Source of the DNA: Rhodocollybia butyracea
Lineage: Eukaryota; Basidiomycota; Agaricomycetes; Agaricales; Omphalotaceae
Reading direction: 5' to 3'
Length of the DNA stretch: 64,000 bases
Assembly (NCBI GenBank): GCA_015501585.1
Contig: JADNRY010000236.1
Coordinates: 31,700-95,699 of the forward strand
Shown here one piece after another: positions 36,315-46,751 of the stretch. Below the pieces are notes generated by a model that did not search any database, was not told the origin of the DNA, and saw nothing but the letters and a program-made list of their open reading frames with translations. Each line of letters opens with the position of its first letter. Position 1 is the first letter of the stretch. Position numbers and translations under genes: made by a program.

Positions 36315-36501
36315 CGTTGAACATATCCATGAACGATGGTACCTGGGAACGCTTCCTCAGAAACACCCCCTGGCTCTATGAGAAAAGGGATTGGGGATGG
36401 GATGATGAAATGAGTGAGATTGAGTGATTGGGTGAAAAGTAAAGCTCCTAGATGATGAATAAAACTCCTAGATGTATAGTGTGGACACGGGGCCCATAAC
36501 C

Positions 36502-36667
36502 TGTTGGTTAATGAAGACTCCTAGACTCTTAGATGGCTCTGAGATGGCTCTGAGATGGTGGTTCAAGACTACTATTAGATTGTTATCAAGGGTTGTAGTT
36601 ACACATCATTTGTATATATGTGTTTGTCCACAGCCTCAATTGAGCAGCCCAGGATAAATATCCAACA
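36502..36667 (-). repeat. 5' LTR of the composite element
   Basis: 166 bp, near-identical to 34717-34882. The following leader has a 20-bp duplication around ATCTAGGAG compared with the inner leader. Confidence 0.9.
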
Positions 36668-38078
36668 GTTTGCGTGTCTCCAGCGTCAAGGGGGTTCTCG
36701 AGACTGGCAGGTTGGGTTTGGATCGCGGCAAGAATCTGAGCTATCTTGCCTACATTGTGGTTTCGGAGCAGAGTGGTCAGGCGGTTGAGTTGTTCCTGGG
36801 TGAAGCTGTTGGGGGTTGTACCATTTTCCCCATCCACCGGCGGTCCAGGGTGGGCAGCCTGGGAGGGAGCAAAGCCGCCGCCGCTAGAGGTCCAGGGGGA
36901 CATGTCTATGTCAGAGTTGGAGCCTGCGGTAGGTTGTCCGTGGATTCCGGGGCTGAATTTGTCATCCGAGGGGGCGAGCTGAGTGCCGACACCCGAGCCA
37001 CGTCTTGTGGGGGATCCTGGCGGTTGATTACGGTTCGGAATCTGACGTTTTTGGGGGGAAGCTTCAACTGTTTTTGCCCTTTCGGTTTGGACAAGCATTT
37101 TTTGTTGTTTCCTGGAGACGGCAGGCGTGGCAGCAGTGGGGCCTCCAGTGGTAGAAGGGACGGGAGTGTCCAAAGCGTTAGCTGGGTTGGTTGTAGGCAG
37201 GAAGGGGGCCGACATCTGTGTCCGGGTTAGGTCGTTAGAACCCATGCATGGCTGCATAGCTTACTTTGGTTGTTAACTTCCGTTAGGTTTGCAGTCTTAG
37301 TGGCTCGGAGACTTTTGGGAGAGATGCGGCAAGTTCTCGGAAGTTTTCTGGGTATTTGTACAAGCGGATAAGAGTAGGCGGCCATGTGGCTCAGCAGCGG
37401 AAGCATTTTCTGTAACAGTTTCGCACGTTTTAGGAATGGGTATAGGTTTAGCCAGCAATTTGCGCTCAATGGTGGCGCGCGGTCTTCCTACAGAGGGGTG
37501 GAGCCAAGTTCGATGGTAGTTCAGGAAAAACAAGTTGTATTCTGGAGATTAGTTAGTTGTTATATGTTATAAGGTAGGTTGTGAAGGCGAGAAGTGAGCT
37601 TAAGTGTGGCGTCATTTCTGTCAGGAAGGTTCCAATAGCAACGCCATCATTTTATTTCAGATTTCGGAAGGGAACAGGTTCTGCTGCATAGCCTCAGGAA
37701 TGCAGTGTGGTTGAAGTTTTCACCAGTGTGCGACTGGTGCGGCTGGTAGGAGATAGTGAGCTTCGTTGTCGTCTGCAGCGATTACAGGCTTGTAGTTAGC
37801 CTTATATCGATCACGCTTGTTATGTTGAAGCCAAGTTGAAAGTCCCATTAGGGTGTTAAATTTTCTTTGAATTTCGGCCAGTGGTTCGGGCTCGTAGTTG
37901 TTCTCATGCTCGGTTCTGGTAGCTAGTCTCCGATAACTCAACTTTAATTAGGTAGCCATTGGTGATACAAAAGCTCTTAGAAGGTTGTTTTCATTTCTAC
38001 ATCGCCCGCAGGACGACGAGGGGGATCGCTGCGTTAAGCGCCGACTTGATGGTGGTGGTACCGGATCAAGAAGCCCCC

Positions 38079-38093
38079 GGCAGCCTCAATCTT
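38079..38093. repeat. Right copy of the LINE target-site duplication
   Basis: GGCAGCCTCAATCTT, exact match to 24532-24546. Confidence 0.85.
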
Positions 38094-38106
38094 AGAGTCA
38101 TGTGAT

Positions 38107-38872
38107 AGTTAGGGCTTTGCACCGGAACCATATTTGCAGAAAATATGGACACTGGTAGAGATGTCCACGAGTCCGGATCCAAGTATACTTGGATCCGGAG
38201 CGCAAGTACTTGTGGCCTAAAAGGCCTGACTCGTGACCCGCGGCTGACTCGTGGGAAACGGGTCACTGACTCGCAAGTATTATCTGCAAGTACTTGCGGG
38301 TCTCACAAGTACTTGTGGATCCGCACACTAATCAAGTAGTTACAGCTATATTCACAAGTATTTACCATTATTTACTTGCATACAGTGATCGTACAGTGTA
38401 TAATGCTATTAAAAACCTGTACTTTACTTGTTACACTAATTTCATACTATGGTATGAAGTAAAATGTACTAACAGTTAGGCTTTGGATTGTAGACAGCCT
38501 ACGGCGATTGGGCGCTAAAATAAGCGCTCAGTCGCTGTGAGCTGTCTACAACCTCAAACATGTGTGGCAGTACTTGATAAGTACTATAATAAATATGATA
38601 CTATTAATTACTGTAAGTTTTGATCACCAACAACAAATATATGAGTTCATATTGCTTGCACAAGTCACACAAGTACTTGCAAGTCAACCGAAAATTGCAA
38701 ATGGCTGACTTGTGACCCGCGCCTGACCCGTGGGAAACGGATCCTGGGATCCGCGAGTCACATACTTGCGGGTTTTCCCACGGATCTTACCTGTGAGTAC
38801 TTGTGAAGACTTGGACTCATGGACATCTCTAATGGACAGTTTGTACAGTTATGGAACCATACTGTATAGGCC
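38107..38872. repeat. Short repeat family member, split by a TA-flanked element
   Basis: 38107-38157 joined to 38832-38872 resembles 52138-52230: GCACCGGAAC, a GTATTTNCGGAAAATAC-type palindrome, GACAGTTTGTACAGTTA and CCGTATAAGCCC. The copy is interrupted by 38158-38829. Confidence 0.7.
38158..38829. mobile_element. 672-bp inverted-repeat element with TA target
   Basis: Ends GAGATGTCCACGAGTCC and GGACTCATGGACATCTC, flanked by TA on both sides (38156-38157, 38830-38831). The interior carries ACAAGTACTTGTG-type repeats and a 65-bp hairpin (TTGTAGACAGC ... GCTGTCTACAA, 38489-38553). Related ends occur near 41149 and 51859. TA target suggests a Tc1/mariner-type relation. Confidence 0.75.
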
Positions 38873-39084
38873 CATCAGGAAAAGGTTCAGGGAGTTATTT
38901 GGCTCAAGATTTCAGTTGCCTTCACAAACCTCACCAATCTCAAGTTTTTGGAGTTGACCCCAACTCTACTTAAGTCTGCTTGAGCAAATACCAAGTTTGT
39001 GAAGTTGGCCCAAAGTTAACTCAAGTCAACTCAAGTGACTTAAGTTCACTTGAGCAAAATGACTCCCTGAACCTTTTCCTGATG
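38873..39084. mobile_element. 212-bp MITE with CATCAGGAAAAGG ends
   Basis: CATCAGGAAAAGGTTCAGGG at the left and its complement at the right end; the interior has CAACTCAAGT / ACTTGAG repeats. The outer 12 bases are shared with the foldback at 39825-40197. No clear target duplication. Confidence 0.7.
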
Positions 39085-39210
39085 CTAATATACTAAGTGT
39101 TGGCTACAACTATCATGCTTGGGCTCCGTCACATAGTTCTCTTGTTGCATTGTATATAGTACACAGTGTCAAAGAGTATAGTTACATGCCCAGGCACAAA
39201 AAGCAATTTG

Positions 39211-39650
39211 CATATTACCACTCTAATGAAAGAATTACTACGGTTACTTGGAATTGAATCTAGCCTGTCTACAGCATACCATCTTGAAACCAATGGGCAA
39301 ACAGAACAATTCAATCAGGAGATCAAGTAATACATTTGCATGTACATCAATAGACAACAAGATGATTGGGATCAAACACTTCCAACCGCCAAGTTTGCCC
39401 TCACTAGCCCTCTCCATTCAGCTCATAACCAAACACCATCTGAAGTCCAATATGGATATACCCCACTACATTGTGGAACCCATTCAATCTGAAACATTAT
39501 CATCTGTAGAACTGTGCCTGCAACTAATGTGAGATTCAAAAGAAGATGCAGAAGCAGCCCTCCACATGGGCAAACTATCTTTAGAAAGTAATAAACTGCA
39601 CACACTTTGCAAAGCCCATTTATATCTTGATCCAATTTAAGTGTGTAGAG
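39211..39650 (+). pseudogene. Ty3/gypsy integrase fragment
   Basis: The frame reads LLRLLGIESSLSTAYH then NGQTEQFNQE, the conserved end of the integrase core (STAYH..TNGQTE), followed by DDWDQTLPTAKFA and NQTPSEVQYGYTP. An in-frame TAA and frameshifts break it. It is not the gypsy copy at 53-64 kb. Confidence 0.8.
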
Positions 39651-39824
39651 TTCTATCAAACTTCAGATCAACCTAAATCTAGTTCCTTCCTTAGACAGGA
39701 TGGTTTCTAGTAAGGAATTATTTGGCTCCAGAGTGAGGGTTCCTTAGTTGACTTCTCCGTGAAGTTAGACAAGCCACTAAGATTGTGGTACAAACTCCTA
39801 GTGATTAAGTTCACTCACAATATT

Positions 39825-40197
39825 CATCAGGAAAAGCTGTTTTTGCCTAGGTGACCCTAGAGTGGCCTAAAGCAAACTAGGTGACCTATGAATCCTATGG
39901 CATCCTAGGAATTTGGGCCCGTCCCTTGCCAGTCAAGGCTCTTGAGGATTCCCTAGGTTTGCCTAGGTTTGCCCAGGTTTGCCCAGGTGCTCCTGGGGAA
40001 CACCTGGGGAACACCTGGGCAAACCTGGGCAAACCTAGGCTTGCCCTGGGTTTGCCTAGGATACCCTAGGGAATCCTCAAGAGCCTTGACTGGCAAGGGA
40101 CGAGCCCAAATTCCTAGGATGCCATAGGATTCATAGGTCACCTAGTTTGCTTTAGGCCACTCTGGGGTCACCTAGGCAAAAACAGCTTTTCCTGATG
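39825..40197. mobile_element. 373-bp palindromic foldback element
   Basis: Arms of about 130 bp with about two mismatches, starting CATCAGGAAAAGCTGTTTTT, around a core of repeated GGTTTGCCCA / TGGGCAAACC. The whole element can fold on itself. Identical protein readings on both strands are a by-product of the palindrome. Confidence 0.85.
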
Positions 40198-41152
40198 TTG
40201 TAGCCTGGCCCAGAGTTTGGTCGGGGACAGCAGCTAGTGCCAGAGTTTGCCTAGGAGAATCTTAGTTTCATTGTATTGGTTTTGGTTTTGGTTATTTGAT
40301 TTGGACATACAGACCTGTTTCCCTCATACACGCATGCACCCAACTAGGTTTCTCTTGACTTAGTTCCCCACATTAGTACTACAGTCTTGAACCTGGAGCA
40401 GTCGCACGTGTACATCTGATATTATAAGACTTTCCCTCGGGGAATCTCTGACAACCCGCCCTCGCTCCCTTACACATCAAAGCATAAGTAAACCACCCAC
40501 ACATGGCACTCCTCCCAGTTAGAGAACCATAGCTGCCCAGCCAGACCTAACTTATTCATCATTCTCTTGCTCTAAACACTTTGTATACTTCACATACACA
40601 TATGTATAATGACCAATAACCACCCTTCTTATGCTCCAGGCAGTCCTCCACCTCTATGGGGCCAATAAACCATGGTTTTGTCAATATTGTGTGACCACTT
40701 CCAAGTGTCTGTTGATACAAAACAACAGCCTTTCACAAGCCTTTCAAGTATATGAGTTAAAAAAAAAATTTAAAAGTCCCTGGACTTCACTAGTATGTTC
40801 ATTTTTTTGGGTAAAAGCTGCTAGCCTTCTTATCTGGATGTCTCTGAGCTCACATACTAAGCAAATACTTTGAAGTATGCAATCTCAAATCCGTATATAA
40901 TACCAGCCTCAAGGCCAGCCTTAGTCTCCCTAGTAGGTAGACTTGTTACATGATCCTGATTCCCCACAGATGTGCGTGTACTGACACTGGCCTGATGATA
41001 CTATGAGTACATCATTTTTATTTTATCTAGACTATAACTGACAATTACTGACTTAAGCAAGACTTCAAAACTGCTCAAAAATGGCTTCAGATTTCAGAAT
41101 AATAAAAAATTACTATCTCTCAGTAAAGACATCAAAAAGTAAGATGGACATG
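40198..41152. other. Transposon debris, LTR-like, no intact gene
   Basis: Sequence after the foldback has features of an LTR and leader, then a short frame from 40610 (MTNNHPSYAPGSPPPLWGQ, stop) that looks like a truncated gag start. Given the integrase fragment at 39.2 kb, probably a decayed gypsy element. Confidence 0.35.
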
Positions 41153-41174
41153 AGTCCGGATCCGCTGCATGGGT

Positions 41175-41252
41175 TGTTAGAATAAGTGCACTATACAGCT
41201 CTGCCATGTAACCGGTTACATGGCAGAGCTGTATAGTGCACTTATTCTAACA
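41175..41252. mobile_element. Perfect 78-bp palindromic insertion
   Basis: TGTTAGAATAAGTGCACTAT ... through a central ACCGGT to the exact complement, ending CTAACA, with no spacer and no mismatch. It is flanked by the 5-bp direct repeat TGGGT (41170-41174 and 41253-41257). Confidence 0.9.
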
Positions 41253-41257
41253 TGGGT

Positions 41258-41901
41258 ACCAGTGGAAAATTATCCTGACCTGTGGCTGACCTGGACCTGT
41301 GGGATCTGGGTACCTGGATCTGCTGGATCCGGGTCATGCAGGTCAATCTGCAGGTATTTGTACTAAAATAGTACTTTATAAGGTTTGAAAGTCCCCAAAG
41401 GATGACCTGTAACTGACCCGGACCCGTTGGAACAGGTACCTGGATCCGGCGGATCCGGGTCAGACAGGTATTATTCCCATGTGTCAAATCGGCGGGTCAC
41501 CGTGCCAAAGCACTAAAGCACTATGGAACAGTTTAGGAAAATCTAATCAAAACATGTGACTTGAGATAAAAAAAAATATCGGCGATTTGAGAAAAGCGAC
41601 CCGAGATATCCCAGGCGGGCAGGACTATCGGAACCCCTACTACCCGAAAGATATCTCACAACAGAGTTCAAACGAGGTGATGGAAGATAGCACATAAAAG
41701 TAATATAGATGGAAGTGCGACCAGGAGGGAGGAAGAAATGTTTTTTACAGCGTCAGATTCAACAGATTACTTTGTACATCATCTGATGTACTTACTTGAA
41801 GACTAACTATTCTCAGTGCCCCCCGTAATAGAATTAAGAACCGATGTGCGCTATAAAACAGTGCGATAGGTGTAATAGGCATATATCAACCGAGATGATC
41901 A
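41258..41901. other. Repeat debris and P450 3' flank
   Basis: 41258-41500 has several GGATCCGGGT, GACCTGTGGCTGACC and GTACCTGGATC repeats resembling the ends of the TA-flanked element family. 41500-41901 holds no recognisable feature. Confidence 0.4.
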
Positions 41902-43866
41902 TTACTGAAGCCGTCGCCGAAATAAGACTTTTCCAGTTCGAGCTGGATTAGACGTGGGTCCAAACCACTCATCCGGGGGCCGTACGCCATCTACCGGCAT
42001 ACGGAGATCATAATGCAGGATGATATACGCTAGTAAACACTTCATTTCCATGGAGGCAAAAAAAACGACCAGGACTATAGACCAGTGAGCGAAATTCAGA
42101 AAAAGACGGAAACCGATTTACCAAATATGACGACCTCCACCAAATGCAACGTACGCCTCCGAAGTGGAAGTCATTTTATGTCGCCAGTCCCACTCTTCGG
42201 TTTCGGCTACTATTTTACGCATTACGGAAAATCGTAACCCATCAAATTCTTGCGCAGTATTGTAAATAGTATTGTCTTCATGTATGACAGAAGCAGCAGT
42301 AGCGACGAAGTATCCTTTAGGGATATGCGTGCCATCCGAGAACTTGAAGTCTGAGACAGTCAGTCGTGGCATCCATGTTGCACCTAATCCATTCAAACGA
42401 AGTGTTTCCTTAAAGAAGCTATCGAGTTTGACACAATGCGCGAGGGCTTCCTTTGTCCACGTCGTAAAATCACTTGAGTCAAGGTGTTGTTCAACTTCAT
42501 CGCGCAAGACGGGGAGATATTGCCGCTGCGAGGCAAGATAGTAAAGGGCATGGGTAAAAGTCTACCACCGTAAGGAGGTCGTGTGTGAATTACATAGGGA
42601 TGACCTCACCTTAGTCGTAGTATGCATCGCAACAAAGTTCACATTGAGCATACGCATTGATATGGACTCGGTGTAGTGTTGGTCTGTGGTGGATGGGGCT
42701 GTCTCCATTAGCCATGTAAGCATGTCATTCTAGTTTTCCGAATCAATTGTAAGAGGAAGGACATAGAATTTACACCTTACCGGAAGAGTAAACTTTGAAT
42801 TTTGACGCAGTTTCTGCTGACGATCTTCAATAAGTGGCCCTAAAAACGCTTGCATTCGTTTGTGATGCCCAAAAGTCATTTTGTAGAGTTTCCCTATCGA
42901 TCTAAGTAGCTTTATTATACTCACGTCCGATGATACAGAAATAAAGCACTCACGATCGAAGTGAACTTGGGATGAGAAATTTGAGGATGGGTCCGGCGAC
43001 TAGTACATCATCGGTGAAACGACTCGCAAGTTTACAGTATTCTTCGTTCCGGCCTTCCACAAAGATGACAACAGAAATTCTAAATAGAGCTGGCGATGCT
43101 CACAGAGAGTTTTGCCTACGAAAACACGGCTTGTGACACGACAAACGACCCGGCAAACTGTGGGATACACCGTTATTGACGACCAACCTACGGTTTCACC
43201 TGGTTAGACATAAGATGAAAGAAATTCACCAGAATACCTTTGTCACCAATCTGAGTATCAACGATATCCTCGAACGCCGCGTACATCTCCTCCAGGAGAT
43301 GCGGAAGAATGTCTCCCAGGTTCAGATTCAACTTCGTTCGAATGGCAGGAATGTGATACAACTCGTCCGTAAATAATGGTCCTACAATATGACGCAGTTG
43401 CAGAAGCTGAAGCAAAGGTCAAGCATTTGTGGTAATGAAAGGCTGCATTAAACGCACTTCCTCCGCGGCCAACTCCATAGATAGCACATCCTCAGGTGCA
43501 TTGCATAAGTCTCTCACATGACCCCTTTCCCTTGCGAGGACAACCCATTGACCTAACAGCGAAAACGTGAACAGCCGGCCTTTAAACTGAGGGCCAAATC
43601 AGTATAACATTCATAAAGCAAGGCGGAACTAACACGAAGGCATGCATCCTGTATCGCAGATTTCGCATGAAAACAGTTCAATACAGAGTATAGATAAGAA
43701 GACCATATCCCCGAAAATCCGTTTGCTGGAAGGTCCCGCTGAAGAATATCATAAGTAAAAGCCTTCGAATAATGTACTAATTTACCTTGGCACGTCTACC
43801 TCTACTGTGAAGCTCCGAGGCGAAGGAAAAGAGCCCAATTGCGAGCAATGTTAGGTACCAGTGCAT
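41902..43866 (-). pseudogene. Cytochrome P450 monooxygenase, frameshifted after the heme Cys
   Basis: Ten exons on minus: 43866-43786, 43738-43634, 43586-43458, 43406-43238, 43187-43104, 43053-42954, 42901-42781, 42729-42610, 42561-42122 and 42074-41902, about 506 codons. The N-terminus (MHWYLTLLAIGLFSFA) is a membrane anchor. Visible P450 marks: RVFVG, the I-helix region with FVAMHTTT, ETLR (ExxR), and FGGGRHI followed by the heme-ligand Cys whose codon is made by the last splice, then PGRFF. Exon 10 has eight T where seven keep the frame (42056-42065 region), so about 48 C-terminal residues are replaced by a short wrong tail. P450s oxidise small molecules with O2 and a reductase at the ER; substrate unknown. 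It could be a sequencing error in the homopolymer rather than a true break. Confidence 0.85.
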
Positions 43867-45228
43867 GAACTAATAGTCGAGTTGATTGTAGCTGAAAAAG
43901 CGTGTTGCGTGGGAGTGAAAGTAAAGTACAGCATCATTTAGATTGCTAAGTATGGAGGTTGCATCGGATGATTTCCGACGGTTCAATATTCAATCACCGG
44001 GAGTTTTTGCGCAGTCCAACAACATTTCGGCTTTGAACTCAATTTTGGTCATCCTCGGATTGAGATGGAGGACGCAGAAAAGGTAGGGACAATGGAACCA
44101 AGCGCTCAAATCGTCTGAGTCCGAGGTTTCAAAGGCATAAGTCGTTCTATTACGGATTATTTAAACACGGCAGATAGATTGACTAAACGGGCCGGCACAT
44201 CACTAGTCATTGGGATGTTTTCCACAATACTTGTCTATTCGAACACGGCCAGGTACACAAGCACAAAGTTCACAGTCTCAAACAGAATGGCAATGGAGGT
44301 GCATCGTTGACAAGCCTTGCTCGTAAGGTGTTGGCTCAGGACCCACTTGCGAGTCGCAAGTGTTGCGACAGGTGTTCAGAGACTATCGTTAGCACAGGCA
44401 CCAAAACTCTCCAGTTTTGGAGTATGTTCCCAACGAAGGTGTCAAGTGAGAAAGAGAGCGACAGTTCTTCCCATCTTTCCCATACATGCATATCTACTTT
44501 TTATACTGAAAAGGCATAACCTAATGAGTTCTTCCTCGAGTATCTTGTCTACCAGTACTTCCTGTAATCATATTCTAAATCATACACTTTTGAAGCCAAA
44601 CTTAGTGAACCATTGAGCCGCTGATGCCGGTAATCATATCTGAACGTTGTTACATGCCGAGAAAAAGTGACTGCCTACCCACTGCCTGACCACTATGTTG
44701 AAGGCAGTCGGAAATCAACTGCTACCTTGCCCCTGGTGTGTGTGTCAGTTGGAATACCACATCAACTGAGTGACTTACAGCACATTATTAGGTTCAGATG
44801 CTCTACACATGCAGCATAACTCAAAATTTGACAGTGATCATGCTTAGAAAAATGAAATTTCATGCCCAATCAGGTCCAACAATAGCTATTGAAGGCCACC
44901 AGCTTGATGATTGATTTTTGTCCAACAAGGAAACCCATGCATTTATTGGCAGTGTGAGGGAATTGAGATATGAGACAATAATTAGTATTGATTGCTACAT
45001 CAATGTCACACCCCACCCGCTTGGGTGTTGTGATGTTGAGGTGTTGATGTAAAATATGTAAAGTGATGTTGAACAAATCTGGATATAAGGTCACCAAGTA
45101 TGCACTTAAATTATCCTTAGTATCACCATGGCCGTGCCTGGAAAGATCTACCTATACTTAACTCTTCGTTGTGAAACCAACGCTCAACAACGCCTTCTTT
45201 CCCGTCCCCTGATTATTTCGTCCTGAGC
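43867..45228. other. Intergenic, no supported gene
   Basis: Region between the divergent P450 (minus) and membrane protein (plus) genes. Open frames near 44307-44616 have no motif. It should contain both promoters. Confidence 0.4.
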
Positions 45229-46751
45229 ATGCTAGTTCATGCATCGATGGCAGGTAAATGATGCATGTCGTTGTTTTTTATTGCAACCTATCAACGATAA
45301 TTTAGTGGCCAGGAGCAAAACTGCTACTTCAGATTTCATTGTGTTCGACGTGCTGTTAGGCCTCGCTTTGTTCTTGACCTCCTGCACATACTTTTCGGCG
45401 CTATTCTCCAAGTCGCTTGCACGTATGATGACTTGGTTTGCACTCATTATCGCCTCCTGGCTCTATTGCATCTCTTTCCTTCTTCTCGTCGGTCATCAAG
45501 CCGGCGGAACCCCCACCTTTGGTTTGTGTTTATTTCAAGCAGGGATGATTTATGCAGCACCTGTCAGGTAAATTTTGCCACCAATTTGCGACAATACTAG
45601 TAACAACACCGTGGTAGTGTCGCCACAGCTGGCCTGGCTTTCGTCCTCGAAGTGAGTTTATATCATTTCCTCTCCAACCATGTTATGAATTTCGCATAGG
45701 TCTACTTAAGACTAACGACGTTGAATTCATGACTCAACGGCTCGTAGACAAAAGGATTGTTACATCGGTGAGTAGTGACGACTCTGTAGCGTAGGAACAC
45801 CTTTGACTATTTCCAGCTGTTGTTTATGCCTGCTGTTGCGCATCAGATCGTGTTTTGGGTTTCAATGTTTGTGAGTTGGCGTAAACCAGGGAACTGTTCA
45901 TGCATATTTTACTTTGACAGACGGGACTAGCGAACCAAGAATTGGTCCAACCTCAACCCAACAGATTATTTTGCCATGTCAACGCTGCGCTTCCGTGAGC
46001 TTCATTTCTTTAATTGCATAATTTCGACGAAGTACGTTTGCTTTCAGCACAACTTTAACTGGCGCCACAGTGATCACATCGCTGGTTATCATGATTCTGG
46101 TAGAACGTGTGTCTTTTCAACAAATCTGAAAATGACACAACCTGACTTCACATCCATCGAAGTATACACTATTGTTTACCTTTGGCGCAGACGGGCAATT
46201 TTCAGAGAGGCAAGGCGGCATGGCGTAGGTCCAGTTTTCCCATTCAAGATTTTCATACGAGTAGGGATCTATACTTTCGCTGGAGGATTTGGTATCATGT
46301 AAAGTTCCATGCCTTTCAGTCAATATTGCAACCACTCACATGCGATTTTCCAGGTTGGTAGACGTTTTGCTCAACACAAACTCCACTGCATCATCTAGTA
46401 ATGTTACACTTGATCTGTTAGCTGTGGGTGCGTACAATTCCATTTTGACTTGTGTCAATGGCTAATGTGATTCGAATGTAACTATAATGTCAGTACCTCT
46501 CTCGGTTGCTATCGTATTTGGGACCCAAGAGGTGAGGTGCACTATGATCTCCTACCTTTTTAGTCATTCACAAAAATGAGTAGGATATCGTCCAGATGTG
46601 GCTTTTTTGGAAAAAGAAACATCCTTCCCATTCACCTGCCCAGGTTAACGTCCGGGTAGACATCGAACAAGGAGAAATTGGATGCCGCGATAGTGATGAT
46701 TCATCTATGTCAGATAAGGTCGTCTCCCACTCAGAGCACTCAAGATTCTGA
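45229..46751 (+). pseudogene. Seven-helix membrane protein, copy 1, frameshifted
   Basis: Exon order and junctions match the intact paralogue at 48898-50465: M at 45229, a first exon of 22 nt, helices with FIVFDVLLGLALF, MMTWFALIIASWLYCISFLLLVGH and LCLFQAGMIYAAPV, and a tail with DIEQGEIG. In the exon after 45709 (VYLRLTT) there are five extra bases before ATGACTCAA at 45728, which puts a TGA in frame; downstream exons are all still in one consistent frame. No short intron can remove the extra bases. The protein resembles fungal GPCR-like seven-helix proteins; ligand unknown. Recent pseudogene or an assembly error. Confidence 0.75.

Larger units (their letters stand above)
34717..36667 (-). 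mobile_element. Composite gag-only copia element with three LTRs
   Basis: Flanked by exact 5-bp repeats GTTTG (34712-34716 and 36668-36672). In sense order on minus: LTR 36667-36502, primer site, 5' leader, then a 67-bp piece of LINE ORF1 flank (36381-36315), LTR 36314-36149, primer site, leader, gag 36027-34930, purine-rich tract and LTR 34882-34717. The outer LTRs differ at about three positions; the middle one matches the solo LTR at 34378-34543 instead. There is no pol. Confidence 0.85.
33242..37257 (-). pseudogene. LINE ORF1 (gag-like), split by two LTR insertions
   Basis: Pieces in sense order: 37257-36668, 34716-34544 (frame reading DQFNGMTLPPYDLAIK), 34377-33797, then shifted frames to about 33367. 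The N-terminal part is Pro/Thr/Ser/Gln-rich and low in structure; the C-terminal part has a CCHC knuckle CTLCKNGGHHTFRC. The protein presumably bound LINE RNA. A solo LTR (34378-34543) and the composite copia element (34717-36667) interrupt it. Further frameshifts occur near 33790 and 33640. The start at 37257 is the first ATG of the open frame; the roughly 820 bp before it up to 38078 would be 5' UTR. Confidence 0.8.
24547..38078 (-). mobile_element. LINE with endonuclease, RT and RNase H, with nested insertions
   Basis: A 15-bp direct repeat brackets 13.5 kb. At the low end is a 21-T run (24545-24565), the poly(A) tail on minus; at the high end the element begins in GC-rich 5' sequence. In sense order it has ORF1 with a CCHC knuckle, then ORF2 with an APE-like endonuclease, reverse transcriptase, RNase H and a C-terminal zinc-finger region. 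Removing the nest at about 25.5-28.55 kb, the solo LTR and the copia composite leaves about 8.3 kb. RNase H plus APE endonuclease fits Tad1-like fungal LINEs; the clade is inferred. All frames are broken. Confidence 0.88.

Noticed and set aside
39881..40141. Two 62-codon frames on opposite strands with the same N-terminal sequence
   Set aside because: Both result from the palindromic foldback at 39825-40197; identical readings on the two strands reflect symmetry.
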